Below, piece after piece: positions 1-10,759 of a DNA stretch of 31,221 nucleotides. The stretch lies in NCBI GenBank assembly GCA_016748015.1, contig JAAOMT010000706.1, forward strand, positions 536,850 to 568,070, in the 5' to 3' direction. The stretch comes from Geosiphon pyriformis (Eukaryota > Glomeromycota > Glomeromycetes > Archaeosporales > Geosiphonaceae). The notes under the pieces were generated by a model. That model was not told the DNA's origin and ran no database searches. It saw nothing but the letters and a program-made list of their open reading frames with translations. The translations under genes were made by a program, and so were the position numbers. Each line of letters starts with the position of its first letter. Position 1 is the stretch's first letter.

Positions 1-363
1 AAGAAACACCACGAGATAATCACGACCTTTACAGGTTTCTAATTTTTTAAGGGTTGGGTTCGAATTAATTTTGAGAATTTCTTGGATACAGGTAGGGATC
101 TTCTCAAAAGTGACTGTTCGGTTAAGAAGGTCAATTAAGTGTGGGAAAAGGTTGCGTAGAATTCCCTGTTCACCAGTTTCAAGCATTGGTGTAACAAGTT
201 GATGAAACTTTGAAATGTCCAATTCTTCGCAAACAAAATGAGTGGAATCAAACTTCAAAGGCTTCGTTCCAAAGGTTAGATTAAAAAATTCTGTGAGAGT
301 AAGAGAATTTTTCCCAGATTCACTAAAATCATCGTCAAACTCGCCGTCAGACTCTTCAAACAT
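1..363 (-). CDS. Unrecognised protein, N-terminal part, runs off left edge
   Basis: The minus strand is open for 121 codons from an ATG at 363 to the window edge, and the frame is also open upstream to a TAA near 414. The first 15 residues are very acidic (MFEESDGEFDDDF). The rest alternates hydrophobic and charged residues like a soluble helical protein; two segments (about 57-75 and 83-98) look amphipathic. I see no signal peptide, membrane segment or catalytic motif. Codon use is ordinary, with CpGs, unlike the retroelements further right, which supports a real host gene. No splice donor is needed within the visible part. I do not recognise the family. The ATG at 363 is chosen because it is the first in the frame after the upstream stop; a spliced 5' exon cannot be excluded. 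Confidence 0.5.
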   Translation of the reverse strand, partial: MFEESDGEFDDDFSESGKNSLTLTEFFNLTFGTKPLKFDSTHFVCEELDISKFHQLVTPMLETGEQGILRNLFPHLIDLLNRTVTFEKIPTCIQEILKINSNPTLKKLETCKGRDYLVVFL

Positions 364-2654
364 TTCTTCACGTCCGTCTTTGAAATTGTTCAAGAGTTTT
401 AGATACAAATTGAATTAATATATTCACAAGAGCCTAAAATTTACCCTCTTAATGGCTATTTTAAAAGTCTTCTGTGCTCTGATTTGGATATAGGCACTGA
501 AGTTTAGAGATTGTCAAAAACTAACATTATAGGCTTTTTGTTCAGATAAATCGAAAATAAGAAACATAGAAAGTTCATTTATACCTCCTGTAGTAGAACA
601 ATGAGGAAAATAAATTGTGATTCAGAAAATCGCTAACAAAGTTTTATGAGAATACTAATTAATAGTTTACTTCCATAAACTAACTAATATCAATAACGGA
701 ATGCCTTTTTAAAGTTTTCTATCTCTGCTACTTATTATATTTTCCCAAAAATCTTTATTCATAATATCTCATATTCAACTATTACATGGGAGATTAAAAA
801 TTCTGTTACGAATTCTAGGTTCATGGTGAAAATTGAGTCGCTGATTATAAAAAAAATTTTCATTTATTTTGTAAAAATTAGTGTTAGCCTTTGAGCTCTA
901 TCTAAAAAAAAATACGATAACACTATAATGCTTTTACAGAGATACTTTTCTTTGATTTTTCAATTTGCAGCTGCAAATATAATAGTATTTTCAAAGTTGT
1001 TTTTTTTAGAAAAAACATTTTATAATATGATTACGAATTAATAAACTTTATACAGCTAATTATAAACTAAAAATTGGTTTTATTTCGTATGATGACCGAT
1101 TAGTAAGTCTGAATAATTAAGATAACAAAACTTCAATGACAGTTTTTAAACAAGATATTTATAAAAATTTAATATTTTAACAATAGTCAGCCAAAACTAT
1201 TATATATGGCATCTTATACGAAAGAGTTATGCTAAAAATGTTTCAAGTTTTTTAAAAAAAATACAATAATTTAAGAAAGATTTAAGCAATATTTAATTTT
1301 TTGCAATTGAATATTCTCAAATATCGATATTTATCAGAAAAAAACTTTCAGAATTCTTTTTATTAAAAATCGAATCTTTTTAAATTTCATAAACATTGTT
1401 ATTAAATTTTCATATAATATGGCGCAAAATACCTAAGAAATATTGGCTTCGTTTATGTAGTAAATTATGATTACTAAATTTAGGATAGATATATACTATC
1501 CTTATTTTTGGAAATATGTTAGTTATGCAATATTAAACTAGCCAAATTTAAATGAGTTTTTACAGCTGATAAAATGAAAATCTAGCAAAAATAATTTTTT
1601 TGATTTTGTCTTTCAAAGTAATTATTTCATAAATCAAACTATTATTTATCGAAAACCAATTCATTGCTTCAACCAAATTTATGAGCAATTTTCAAGCAGC
1701 AACGAAAAAAATCTTTGTATCTGATTCAAATTTTACAAGAAATAAATAAAAAATTTACTTATTAAAAAAATTTGATAAGTAAAACTATAGCTTTGGCAAA
1801 AATTTAATTAACAATTAAGCCAACGGCTTTTTTAAAAATAAGTAATTATTTTAGTTAATTTTTATTTTTATGATTAATTTTATTTCTTAGTTTTTAGCTT
1901 AATAAAAATTTCTTAAAAAAAATTATTAGTCTTATTAATAAATAACTAGAATGTTAACTTAATTAATTTTTTTTTTAGTTATAGAAAATATTTTGAATTT
2001 ATAAAAAAAAACATTGCACTTATTAGAATTATTTTAATATTATAAAAAACTCTTTATACACTTTTAGATATTTTTTAAATTGAAATTAAGACTTTATAAC
2101 TAATTTTTTTTATTAAATAGTTTAATATATATTAATTTGCTTTTCTATTTTTTTATCTATTAATTCATTTTTTTATTACTTTGATATATAACAATATAAT
2201 TAATAAATAATAAATATAATAATAAAATTAAAAAAATTCTTATAATGTTATTTTTATGAATAATAAATTAATATATATAATCATAATAATAAGCTTTGCC
2301 AATATTGTTTTTTTATATTAAATAAATAATGTTGAATAAATTTAAACAACAAAACCGTTATAATTATTAGTGTCACATTTATTTTAGGCATGTATATGCA
2401 CTAAGATCGTAAATTGTGTTTGAACTACACTCATATAAACAAAAAAAATTATTGGCTTAATTATTGTTTTAGTTTTTAACTAAGTTGTTAATTTTGATTA
2501 TTCATTTTTTATTATATTAATTTATTAATTTTCGTTTATTTATTGCTTTTAGCTTAGAATTTTTAAAAATTACTCTTAAATAATTATATAAACAATTACA
2601 TATTTTGAGATATTAAATAATTGAATTGTTGCATTTAATTTTGGAATTTTTTTG

Positions 2655-2720
2655 TTGCACAAGGTTTTAACCAACCACCGACAACCCAACTATTGTAGAT
2701 CGCGCGTGATCAGCCAATTT
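2655..2720. other. GC- and CpG-rich island with an imperfect palindrome
   Basis: In the middle of the AT-only block, about 65 bp are clearly richer in G and C (CCAACCACCGACAACCC, then GATCGCGCGTGATC at about 2699-2712). GATCGCGCGTGATC is a 14-bp palindrome with one imperfect pair. It contains several CpGs, which are very rare around it. No tRNA box B or open frame is seen. It could be a remnant of a small repeat or a protein-binding site. Confidence 0.3.
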
Positions 2721-3025
2721 AAAGGAATTAAATAACTAATAATTAGCTAATTGATAATAAAAATTAAAGAAAATTTTATGATGTTTTTAATTCAAATTAC
2801 AAATTTTTTAATAAATGTTGTTATAGTTTTTTTAAAAATTATTTTTTAACAATTGTTATAGCTATCTTTTAATAACTATTTTTTATCTTTTTAATTGTTT
2901 TTTTTTATTTTCATAGCTATCTGACTTTCAATGTAAATAAGTTGATTGATATTTCCAATAAAAATATAATAATCACTCGTAGTTTTTAATTTCAAACATA
3001 TAAATATAATTTAATTTTAAAAAAC

Positions 3026-3026
<1 letters not shown>

Positions 3027-3061
<35 letters not shown>
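3027..3061. repeat. (TAA)n microsatellite
   Basis: Uninterrupted TAA/AAT trinucleotide run of 35 bp, about 11.7 units, within AT-rich intergenic DNA. Confidence 0.95.
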
Positions 3062-5640
3062 TTTAAAAGATTTTTATTTCTTATTTTGCAAAATACCAAA
3101 ATTAAATATACAACAAAAAAATATTCAAATGAAAAACATTAAAGATAATGCTTTCTTTGTTAAATTAAAAATCATAAATTATCTACATGTTTAATCAAAA
3201 TTAATAATTAAAAACCATATAATCTTTGGTCAAGCGAAATTAATTAAAAAATTTTATCAATAATAATTCTTAATATTGTTTAAAAATATACTATTAATAA
3301 TCTAAATTTTGGTGCTTGTGTTCAAAATTTTAAATTGTGAAAATCAAATATAAGTTTTGAAAATTTTTAAAAACATATTTTGCTAATATTACCAAATTAA
3401 AATTGAATATTTTAAAGATTGTATTATACTTAAATATTATGTTAAACATAATTGTATTTTTGTAATCTATTAAAGTATTGTTTTTTAATTAATCTTGAAT
3501 TTTCACAATTTTGTCAAAATTTTAATCATATAAATCTATTTGTTTAGAAAAAAATTTACAAACCAAACAATGAGACATACAGCATTAATAAAAATGATTT
3601 CAACTTAAATCAAATGGTTTTTGCAAAGAAAAATAATACATATATAAAACTAAAAATGCCAAAATTTATTTGTAAAAACCAAATTAAAAAATTTATATTA
3701 AAATTATATATTAAACAATTATTAGTATTATTATTAACCAAAAAAATAACTTAAACTTAGCAATTTTCAACATATTTTGTTTTGAAAGTTAAGAATTTTG
3801 CTTAATTTATAAACATTGATTATTTTTAAAAAATTGAAAAACTATTTTATCACAAAAAACACCAGAAATATATAACAAAAATATGTAAATTAATTTTTTG
3901 CTTAAATTAAATATTTTTAAAATATTAATATAAAAATTATTTATCATTAATTGAATTAATATTTATGACAAATCTATCACAAATAAAACACTTATAACTT
4001 CTCTCAATATTATTGATAGAATTACTTTTGTTATACGAATTTGAAGTTTTATTAAGCCCATATTAATTTATACAACTTAAACAAAAACAGTAAAAATTCT
4101 ATTGTTACAGTTAAAATTACAATTAATATATTTATAAAACTATTTTAATTATTTAAATTATCTATTAACCATTAATATTACATATTTTATCTACACTATT
4201 TTTAAAGGTTATTATTATCCAATCATTAATTTTTTTAGAAAGTATATAAGCAAAATCATAGAAAATACTATCCTTAATTTGATTAATAACACACTAAACA
4301 GTTCAATTTTTTTTGAATTTTCGAATTTATTAAAATTAGCTTATAAAGTAAAAAACTTATTTTTGTAATTTATTAATAAATAACTGTTTTTAAATTTTTT
4401 TTGAAAAATCAACAACTGTGATTTTAAAATTGATCACATTAATTAAACTACTTGTATATTTAATTTGTTTCTTTGTTAAAAAAAAAATTGTTAAATTTAT
4501 ATTTTTATAAGTAAATGTCAATAAATAGCAAAAAAAAGGTAACTAATGACAATATAAGTTTAACTAAAGAATGTTTAACAAAAAAAAATTGAATATTAAT
4601 TAATGTAATTAATTTTATAATTACAATTGTTAATTTTTTTTAAGAAAAATTTGAAAATTGAGAAATAGTTTATAAAAGTTAATAAAAGATAACACAATAC
4701 TGCAATTCTATGTATTAATTAATATCTTAGAATTAATAACAGATATCAATTATTTTTAAAAGTTATTATTTTAAAACTAAATAACCAATTTGGTTAACAA
4801 TCAAATTATTATCAAATTCATAATTAATTAACAAATGATTTTAAAAATATGTTGACTAATACATAATGCGCATAAAATATTCTGAAATCTTAAAAAAATT
4901 TAAGAATAATATAATTATAACAAATTATTATGCATATTAATTCAAAGCATATTTAATTTTTGAATTAATAAAGTCATTATGTTTTTAACATTCCAGTCTT
5001 AATTATGTAAAATAACTATGCCAAAAAATCAATTAATATTTATGCAAAGTTGAAATTCTAATTTTTAATTCAAATTGTCTCTTTAATTAATATTAAATTA
5101 AAAAAGGCTGTTACACTGTTTTTATTCAAATAAATTTTTAAAAACCTGAAATTTTTTAACTACGAGCTTTTTAATAAAGTTCTAATTTAATTCAAAATTA
5201 CTTAAAACATTTATTTTATTAAATCTGAAATTTCTTAAAAATTTTACATAAAGATTTTATTTCTTGGCTTTGATATTACCATTTGAAAATATTATAAAAT
5301 CATTTTTAATTTCCATTATTAACTTATCATTATATTATTATTTCAATTTTTTATGAATTATTAAATTATCATCTTATTAATAATCCAATTTTGTAATAAT
5401 TTATGCAAATTGAAAAAATACTCAAAAGCATTGAAGCATTTACAGTAATTTTTGCAAAAATAATATAATAAAAAATTAGTAATCTATCTTTTAAAACTAT
5501 AAAAAATATATTAATTGATAGCTTATAAGTTTTAACATTTAAAATAAATACAATTTATTAAAATAATTTTTTTTGGGTTAAATTAAAATTAACCAATATT
5601 AAAATTCCTTTTGAAATTAATTTAACATCAAAATTTTTAA

Positions 5641-6259
5641 GAACTGCTATTATTAAAGTTCGATAGCCTTAGAAATAGCCTCACTACAGGACTTGAAAAA
5701 AAATTTTGTAACCACTAGACATTTCTAAAAGCAGGAAATTCAGTAGTAATTGCTAATTACAAAATTAAATGAATTATCAAAGAATTTCAGCATTGATAAA
5801 TTACAAATCTTTTAAACATTTAGAAACAAACACATTAACAGCTTTACAAACTACAATTAGCATTAATGCTTTGACAAGAGGAAATTTTTTCAGTAATACT
5901 AACTTTGCATTAAACTTTAAATCTTTAATTTTAAAAAAAAATTGCTTAACTTTTAACAATTTTCAGAGAATCAAATTTATTCTACACAATTATTTTCTCA
6001 TAAGTAAATACAAAAAACTTAATCAATAGGCAAAAGTTACTACATATAAAACTTTTACCCAATCTGAATCAAATAAAATTTAAATAGAAGCCCGTGTGAT
6101 AAACTTCATTTCCACTATTTCCAAAGTGGAATTAATTTCCAACTTTTACATAATTCACATTAGAAATGAATCTGTTTGTCAAAGAATGTAACAAGCAAAA
6201 GCTAATCTCCTCCTGAACATTCTGTCCCAAAATTAAGTAAAAGCACTACTTTCACTATC
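5641..6259. other. Spacer before the transposase relic, no gene seen
   Basis: Slightly less AT-rich than the block to its left. It holds an 86-codon open frame (5769-6029) of low-complexity Asn/Lys/Leu/Phe composition, which I do not accept as a gene. The right part (about 6090-6259) may be the non-coding end of the Tc1/mariner relic that follows, but I could not find a matching terminal inverted repeat on the far side. Confidence 0.35.
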
Positions 6260-6990
6260 TCAACGATAGGGAAAAGTGAGCGCAAAAGCGGTAATGGTTG
6301 TGAAAAAATTACGGGACATATGTAGCTACTAAACTAGATAAATTTCATATCGCACAATTGACAGACATTTAAAATCACTTGGATATATAAAAAATTTACC
6401 AATTACTACACTAATGCTCACCCAAGTTGAAAAGGAGGAACGTATCGAATGGGCCAAATCTTATCTTAATGATAACTCGAAAAAACCTTATTTTCAGATG
6501 AAACAGCATTTCAGCTGTTCCCAAATACAATTGAAAATTAGTAAAAGGGAAAACGGCCAATTCGGCCAAGACAAAAAGATTGTTGCATGGGCGGTTTTTC
6601 TGTGAAGGGAAAAATCAGCTTATTTTGTTTCTAGTGCATCATGGACGCTAAGTTTTATATTGAAATTTTGCAACAACATGTTGGGGAAATAAATGGAATA
6701 CTTGGAAGAAGTGCGCTTTCAGCAGGATAACGATCCAAGCAATACAAGTCGAATAGCGAAGGCGTTTATTGGGGAAAATGTACCCGAAATTGTTGACTGG
6801 CCGTCATGTAGCCAGGATCCAAATCCTATTGAAAATCTGTGGCAATTGTTAAACCTGAAGTAGAAAACGAATACCGCAAAATATGGATATTTTGGAGCGA
6901 TATATGGTTGAAGAATGGAATTTTTTGCCGAAAATTATGTTGATAAATTAGTGAGTTAATTATCGAGAATGAAAACGAAAGAATTGCATA
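6260..6990 (+). pseudogene. Tc1/mariner (IS630 superfamily) transposase relic
   Basis: Conceptual translation across several frames gives the usual order of a Tc1-type transposase. A helix-turn-helix end reads RTIDRHLKSLGY followed by LPITTLMLTQVEKEERIEWAK (about 6350-6465). The first catalytic Asp lies in LFSDETAFQLFPNTIEN (about 6487-6540). The second lies in FQQDNDPSNTS (about 6717-6750), where the usual QDN-x-P-x-H has Ser for His. The third acidic residue is in SQDPNPIENLW (about 6810-6842). The family joins a double-stranded DNA ends reaction at TA targets. This copy is dead: a frame shift is needed between the 6414-6605 open frame and the first DDE block, a TAG replaces the Trp after IEN, and stops and shifts recur downstream. 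Terminal inverted repeats were not found. The mix of indels and stops differs from the nonsense-only decay of the LTR elements to the right. Confidence 0.8.
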
Positions 6991-7724
6991 TTAAATTTTA
7001 AATCAGAAATTGTTTATTTTTTGTCCTACTGTCCGATCAATCACAACTTTTAAAGTCATGCTATCATTTTTGGCTTCTGATAACTCCATCTATTCATGGA
7101 ATTGTTAATGCCTTGCATCAATTTAATCTAATTTAGTTAATTTAATTTAATTTTAATTTAGTTCTATGCAAAAGAATTAACTCGCCCAAGGTTAAATGAT
7201 TTCTATGACACATCTCGAGATAATAGAAAAAGAATTTCAATAGTCCTTTAATATAATATTTTAACAATGATTGGTTTGGGGATTTGGAGAATTTTTAGCA
7301 ATCTGACGTCTATTACGGTAATGCCTTTCATTAAGGTTATTCCTTAAAAGTTTGAGTCATACTTTTAAGTCGAAATCCCGGAAAATAAAACTGCACGCTT
7401 CTTCAATATAGTAATGATCAACTCAAGCACTAACAGACTTTTTTATTTTTTAGCCTTTGGCGTAAATATGAAAACTTGCTTTTGACCAATTGGGTTGTAG
7501 TTTGCGAGAGAATCTCTTAAAAATTTAGGATGGGATCTCATGATGACCCAAGGTCAAAGTCTACCAGAGATATTAATTACAACTTTTTGAGATGACCAGG
7601 ATCCCTGGCGACGGTATCAACGATGCGACACGAATTTAGAATAAAAACTCATCCTAAATTTTGCATTAAAGGTTGAACCAAAAGTTAACACACCGATTTA
7701 TTCATCATTTCATACTACAAAATT
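6991..7724. other. Intergenic, probable upstream region of the FetB/ALS3-like gene
   Basis: No open frame of note on either strand and no further transposase homology that I can see. It directly precedes the ATG at 7725, so it should hold that gene's promoter and 5' leader. No clear TATA box or other core element stands out against the AT-rich background. A non-coding or short coding upstream exon cannot be excluded. Confidence 0.4.
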
Positions 7725-9342
7725 ATGAGCATTTTCCAACTTTTACCACCACTTCCCACCCAGCCGTATGAAAATCCCACAAATGGAACATGTCCATCGC
7801 GACCAGATGATATCCCGTTGGAATGGTGGAATGTTGGATTAGCATCGACTTTTATTCTCATCAATGGTTCAATTTTAAGGATTATTGAAAGACTTTGAGC
7901 AAATTTATTCTTTATGATCAATTATAAATAATCTTTTTCTTTTAAAGGGGTGATTTCCATTTGGTTGGGATTGCAGTTGGAGAGATCTTTGATTATTAGC
8001 GCGATACGATGTGTCGTGCAGTTGACTATAATGGTAAATTTTTCAAGACAAATATTTGCAAAAAAATTATTATTTTAAAATGACGTTTGTATAGGGATTG
8101 GTCCTTGAAGATGTATTCCGTACCTCACATCCCATATACATCATGGCATTGGTTTGTAAGTATTTTCATCTTGGATAAGATCAATCAGGAGTTTCCACAA
8201 TTCTTTGCTGGCGAAAACTTTGAGAATTTGACTTGAAATTCTATCCATGCTACAAGTGTTGCTGATTTTCTTTGGAACAAATGAAATTTTCTTTAATAAA
8301 AGCAAGCGCAGACATTCTGGAATGGTAGATTTTCAAAATGATGTACTGTTTATATTCTATAAATACCTTGCTAGTTTATTTTTCTCATATTTTTAGTATG
8401 CGTCAACATTGCTTTCCCTAGGCACCAGCACTTTGATTGTTGGAATTATTGGTATACTTAATTTTTTCTTTCAATATAATAGTCCATCACATTAAAAATC
8501 ATTTATTAAATTCAGGAACACGATATGCAATATCCCAAAGCCCATTCTGGGAACCGCAAAAATTTATTCCAACTATGGGCATGCTAGTTGGAAACTGTAT
8601 GTCGGGTATAGCTGTTGGTGTTTCCTACTGTATATCACAATTGAGGTATGTTCTTTGTTTAAATAAACATACCATGCCTGTCATTTAACTTTGACTCATA
8701 ATATTTTAAGTGACCAGCGGGAGAAAATTGAGACCTTTTTATCATTCGGAGCTAGTAGATGGGAAGCAGGCCGTCCTATCGCAATTGAAGCCATTCGATT
8801 AGCCCTGTTGCCAACTATTAATAGTATGAGGCATGTAACTATCAGAACGCTTGAATCACCTTAATCTTTCGGATTCATTTATTGATATCAAATATTCCCT
8901 ACATGATATAAATGATTAGTGTAATTGGTCTCATTTCGGTTCCAGGCATGATGACAGGTCAAATAATTGCAGGGGCCCCAATTATGGATGCAGTGAAATA
9001 TCAGCAAATATTGATGTTTATGATTTCAGGGGCAACTGCTTTGGGTGTTCTCGCTGCCGTATTGGTATGTCAGAGATTGATGAATTAAAATTCTATTCTA
9101 AAAGCTAAAATTAAATATCTTTTTAGACCTGTATATTTATCGTTCTCGACCGCTCACATAAACTTCGTGCTGACAGGATTTCGAATTCAAAGCCGTTCAT
9201 TTACCAGACATTGAGTGAATATGGTCATAAGGTTCTCACAATATTGTCTGAATTTGAGCATGCAATTTTCAGATGTCTTTGTTTTTTTCGAAGGACGAAA
9301 ATCGATGAGAGGCGGCCATTGCTAAGGCAAAGTCAGGATTAG
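7725..9342 (+). CDS. UPF0014/FetB/ALS3-type membrane permease, nine exons, 340 aa
   Basis: Exons: 7725-7866, 7948-8033, 8095-8155, 8257-8324, 8397-8451, 8516-8645, 8711-8830, 8920-9064, 9127-9342; the total is 1023 nt and all phases agree. The product follows the UPF0014 family end to end. It has hydrophobic segments at about residues 35-57, 61-84, 88-108, 120-143, 154-177, 216-239 and 250-275. Family blocks include the region corresponding to bacterial GM(I/L)xGN (GMLVGNCM, 159-166), FLSFGASRWEA and the GLISVPGMMTGQIIAG block (224-239). Bacterial FetB is the permease of a putative iron exporter, and plant ALS3/STAR2 pairs with an ABC ATPase in aluminium tolerance; a substrate here is inferred only. 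The C-terminal tail (about 277-340) is longer than in bacteria and is basic. Intron 7 uses GC-AG, and the first intron has a weak donor (GTTCAA). No ATPase partner gene is in the window. Confidence 0.88.
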
Positions 9343-10759
9343 GGTTGCTCGATTAATTAGTAACATGTTTAAGTTTTCTCTTTAGAATGCTTTATTTGTA
9401 TAAACAAGTCATTCTTACATTCATTAGAAGAATTAAGTTAATTTTCAAATAAAATGTTTTGTTTTTAAATGCTAAATTATTTCATGCTTCGAAATATATT
9501 CTGCTTTAATAATATATCTTGTTCCCTAAATATTTCTAATTGAATCTGATAAATCGGTTTCTCAAAACCAAAATATCTAATTTTTTTACTGTGTTTGAAA
9601 GTGAAAATAAAAAGATTTGGCTTTTTTCTTGAAAAGAAAGCTTTTGATTTAAAAATTAAAAATTATATTTTAATCTATATCAATTAATAAAACCAATTAT
9701 CTTACATCTAATATTGGTATACAGGGATTCTTCATTATTATTTATTTATTTTGAATATAAAACATATTTATATAAAATTCTTTTTGACAAGCTATGTTCA
9801 GAATTATAAGCTTCACATAATTATTCTTTTTCATAATGTTATTCACTCGTTCTTTCCAGAGATTAATAAAAACCAAAATAACGACAATAATTCGAACAAT
9901 TGGGAACTTTAAGCTTATGAATCAGGGGTGCTAAAAATTACTTGGTCAAAGACGAATTTAATTTGGCTTTCCAAATCTTGAAATTAATGGAATTTAAGAG
10001 TCATTTTGAAGGTTTCACGTTTAAAGTCTAGATATTGATTTGAGTTAAACAAAAAACACACAAAAAGTCCATTATTTGAACTTTCAAAAGACCAAAGTCA
10101 AATATATTCTGTGTCTGTTCATATTTATGATGACCAATGGTTTCTCAACAACGCGTTTAATCGAAATTACAATTTGAAGAAATGGGATATTAAAGTAACT
10201 AAATTTTACAATATTCTTTATCTTTTGAAAAAAGAAAATAAAGGCTTTTGGAAATATTTTTCTTTTCTTGATTTCGAACTCTTTTATACATAAATTGATT
10301 TTAAGAATATCTTTCTGAAATGAATTTTGAGTTCATCAAATCCAAAAAATCTTCAATTTTCATATTATTTTTTCAATTTTTAGTTGGTCAAAAATCTTGT
10401 TCCTTTTGTGAATTTTTGGCTATTTTAAATTTTTCATATTCATGGCAACTCAAAACAAGATACTGAAATTTACCGAGGAATTTCATGCAGAATCTTCTTA
10501 AGATAATGGCTTTGAAATGTCCCAAGGTCTTAATTTTAATTTTTTTTCCAAATTCAGATTCAATTTTTCTACCGTACTTTTAATTTCAAAACAGAAATTA
10601 CGCTCAAGTTATTAGAAATTAAAGTTTGATAACGATTTCTGAAACATTAAAGACATGAGCATCGCGATATTAACTTTCGATATTTCAGACTTTCTCGAAA
10701 CCTTGTCAAAACTTAATAATTATAAAAATGGTTAAATTTAACGATCGATAAAGCCTTTT
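9343..10759. other. Spacer between two convergent genes, no gene seen
   Basis: This is the 3' side of both flanking genes, so it should hold their 3' UTRs and polyadenylation signals; several AATAAA-like strings occur, but in AT-rich DNA they mean little. A 60-codon open frame at 10111-10293 begins with GTG and has no recognisable content, so I do not call it. No repeats or RNA genes were recognised. Confidence 0.45.

Larger units (their letters stand above)
364..5640. other. Long AT-saturated intergenic block without genes
   Basis: About 5.3 kb made almost entirely of A and T runs (TTAATT, AAATAT, poly-A and poly-T), with stops in every frame and no open frame of note. I see no tRNA, rRNA or recognisable transposon domain. 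The only interruptions are a (TAA)n microsatellite at 3027-3061 and a short GC-richer island at about 2655-2720. Its composition resembles decayed repeat DNA in AT-rich fungal genomes, but nothing in it identifies a parent element. Confidence 0.6.

Noticed and set aside
5769-6029. 86-codon plus-strand open frame
   Set aside because: Low-complexity Asn/Lys/Phe/Leu composition typical of AT-rich chance frames; no motif and no start context.
7715-7921. 68-codon minus-strand open frame
   Set aside because: Antisense to exon 1 of the FetB/ALS3-like gene, whose nine exons form a coherent family member.
10111-10293. 60-codon plus-strand open frame in the convergent spacer
   Set aside because: Starts with GTG, no recognisable content, lies in the 3' regions of two genes.
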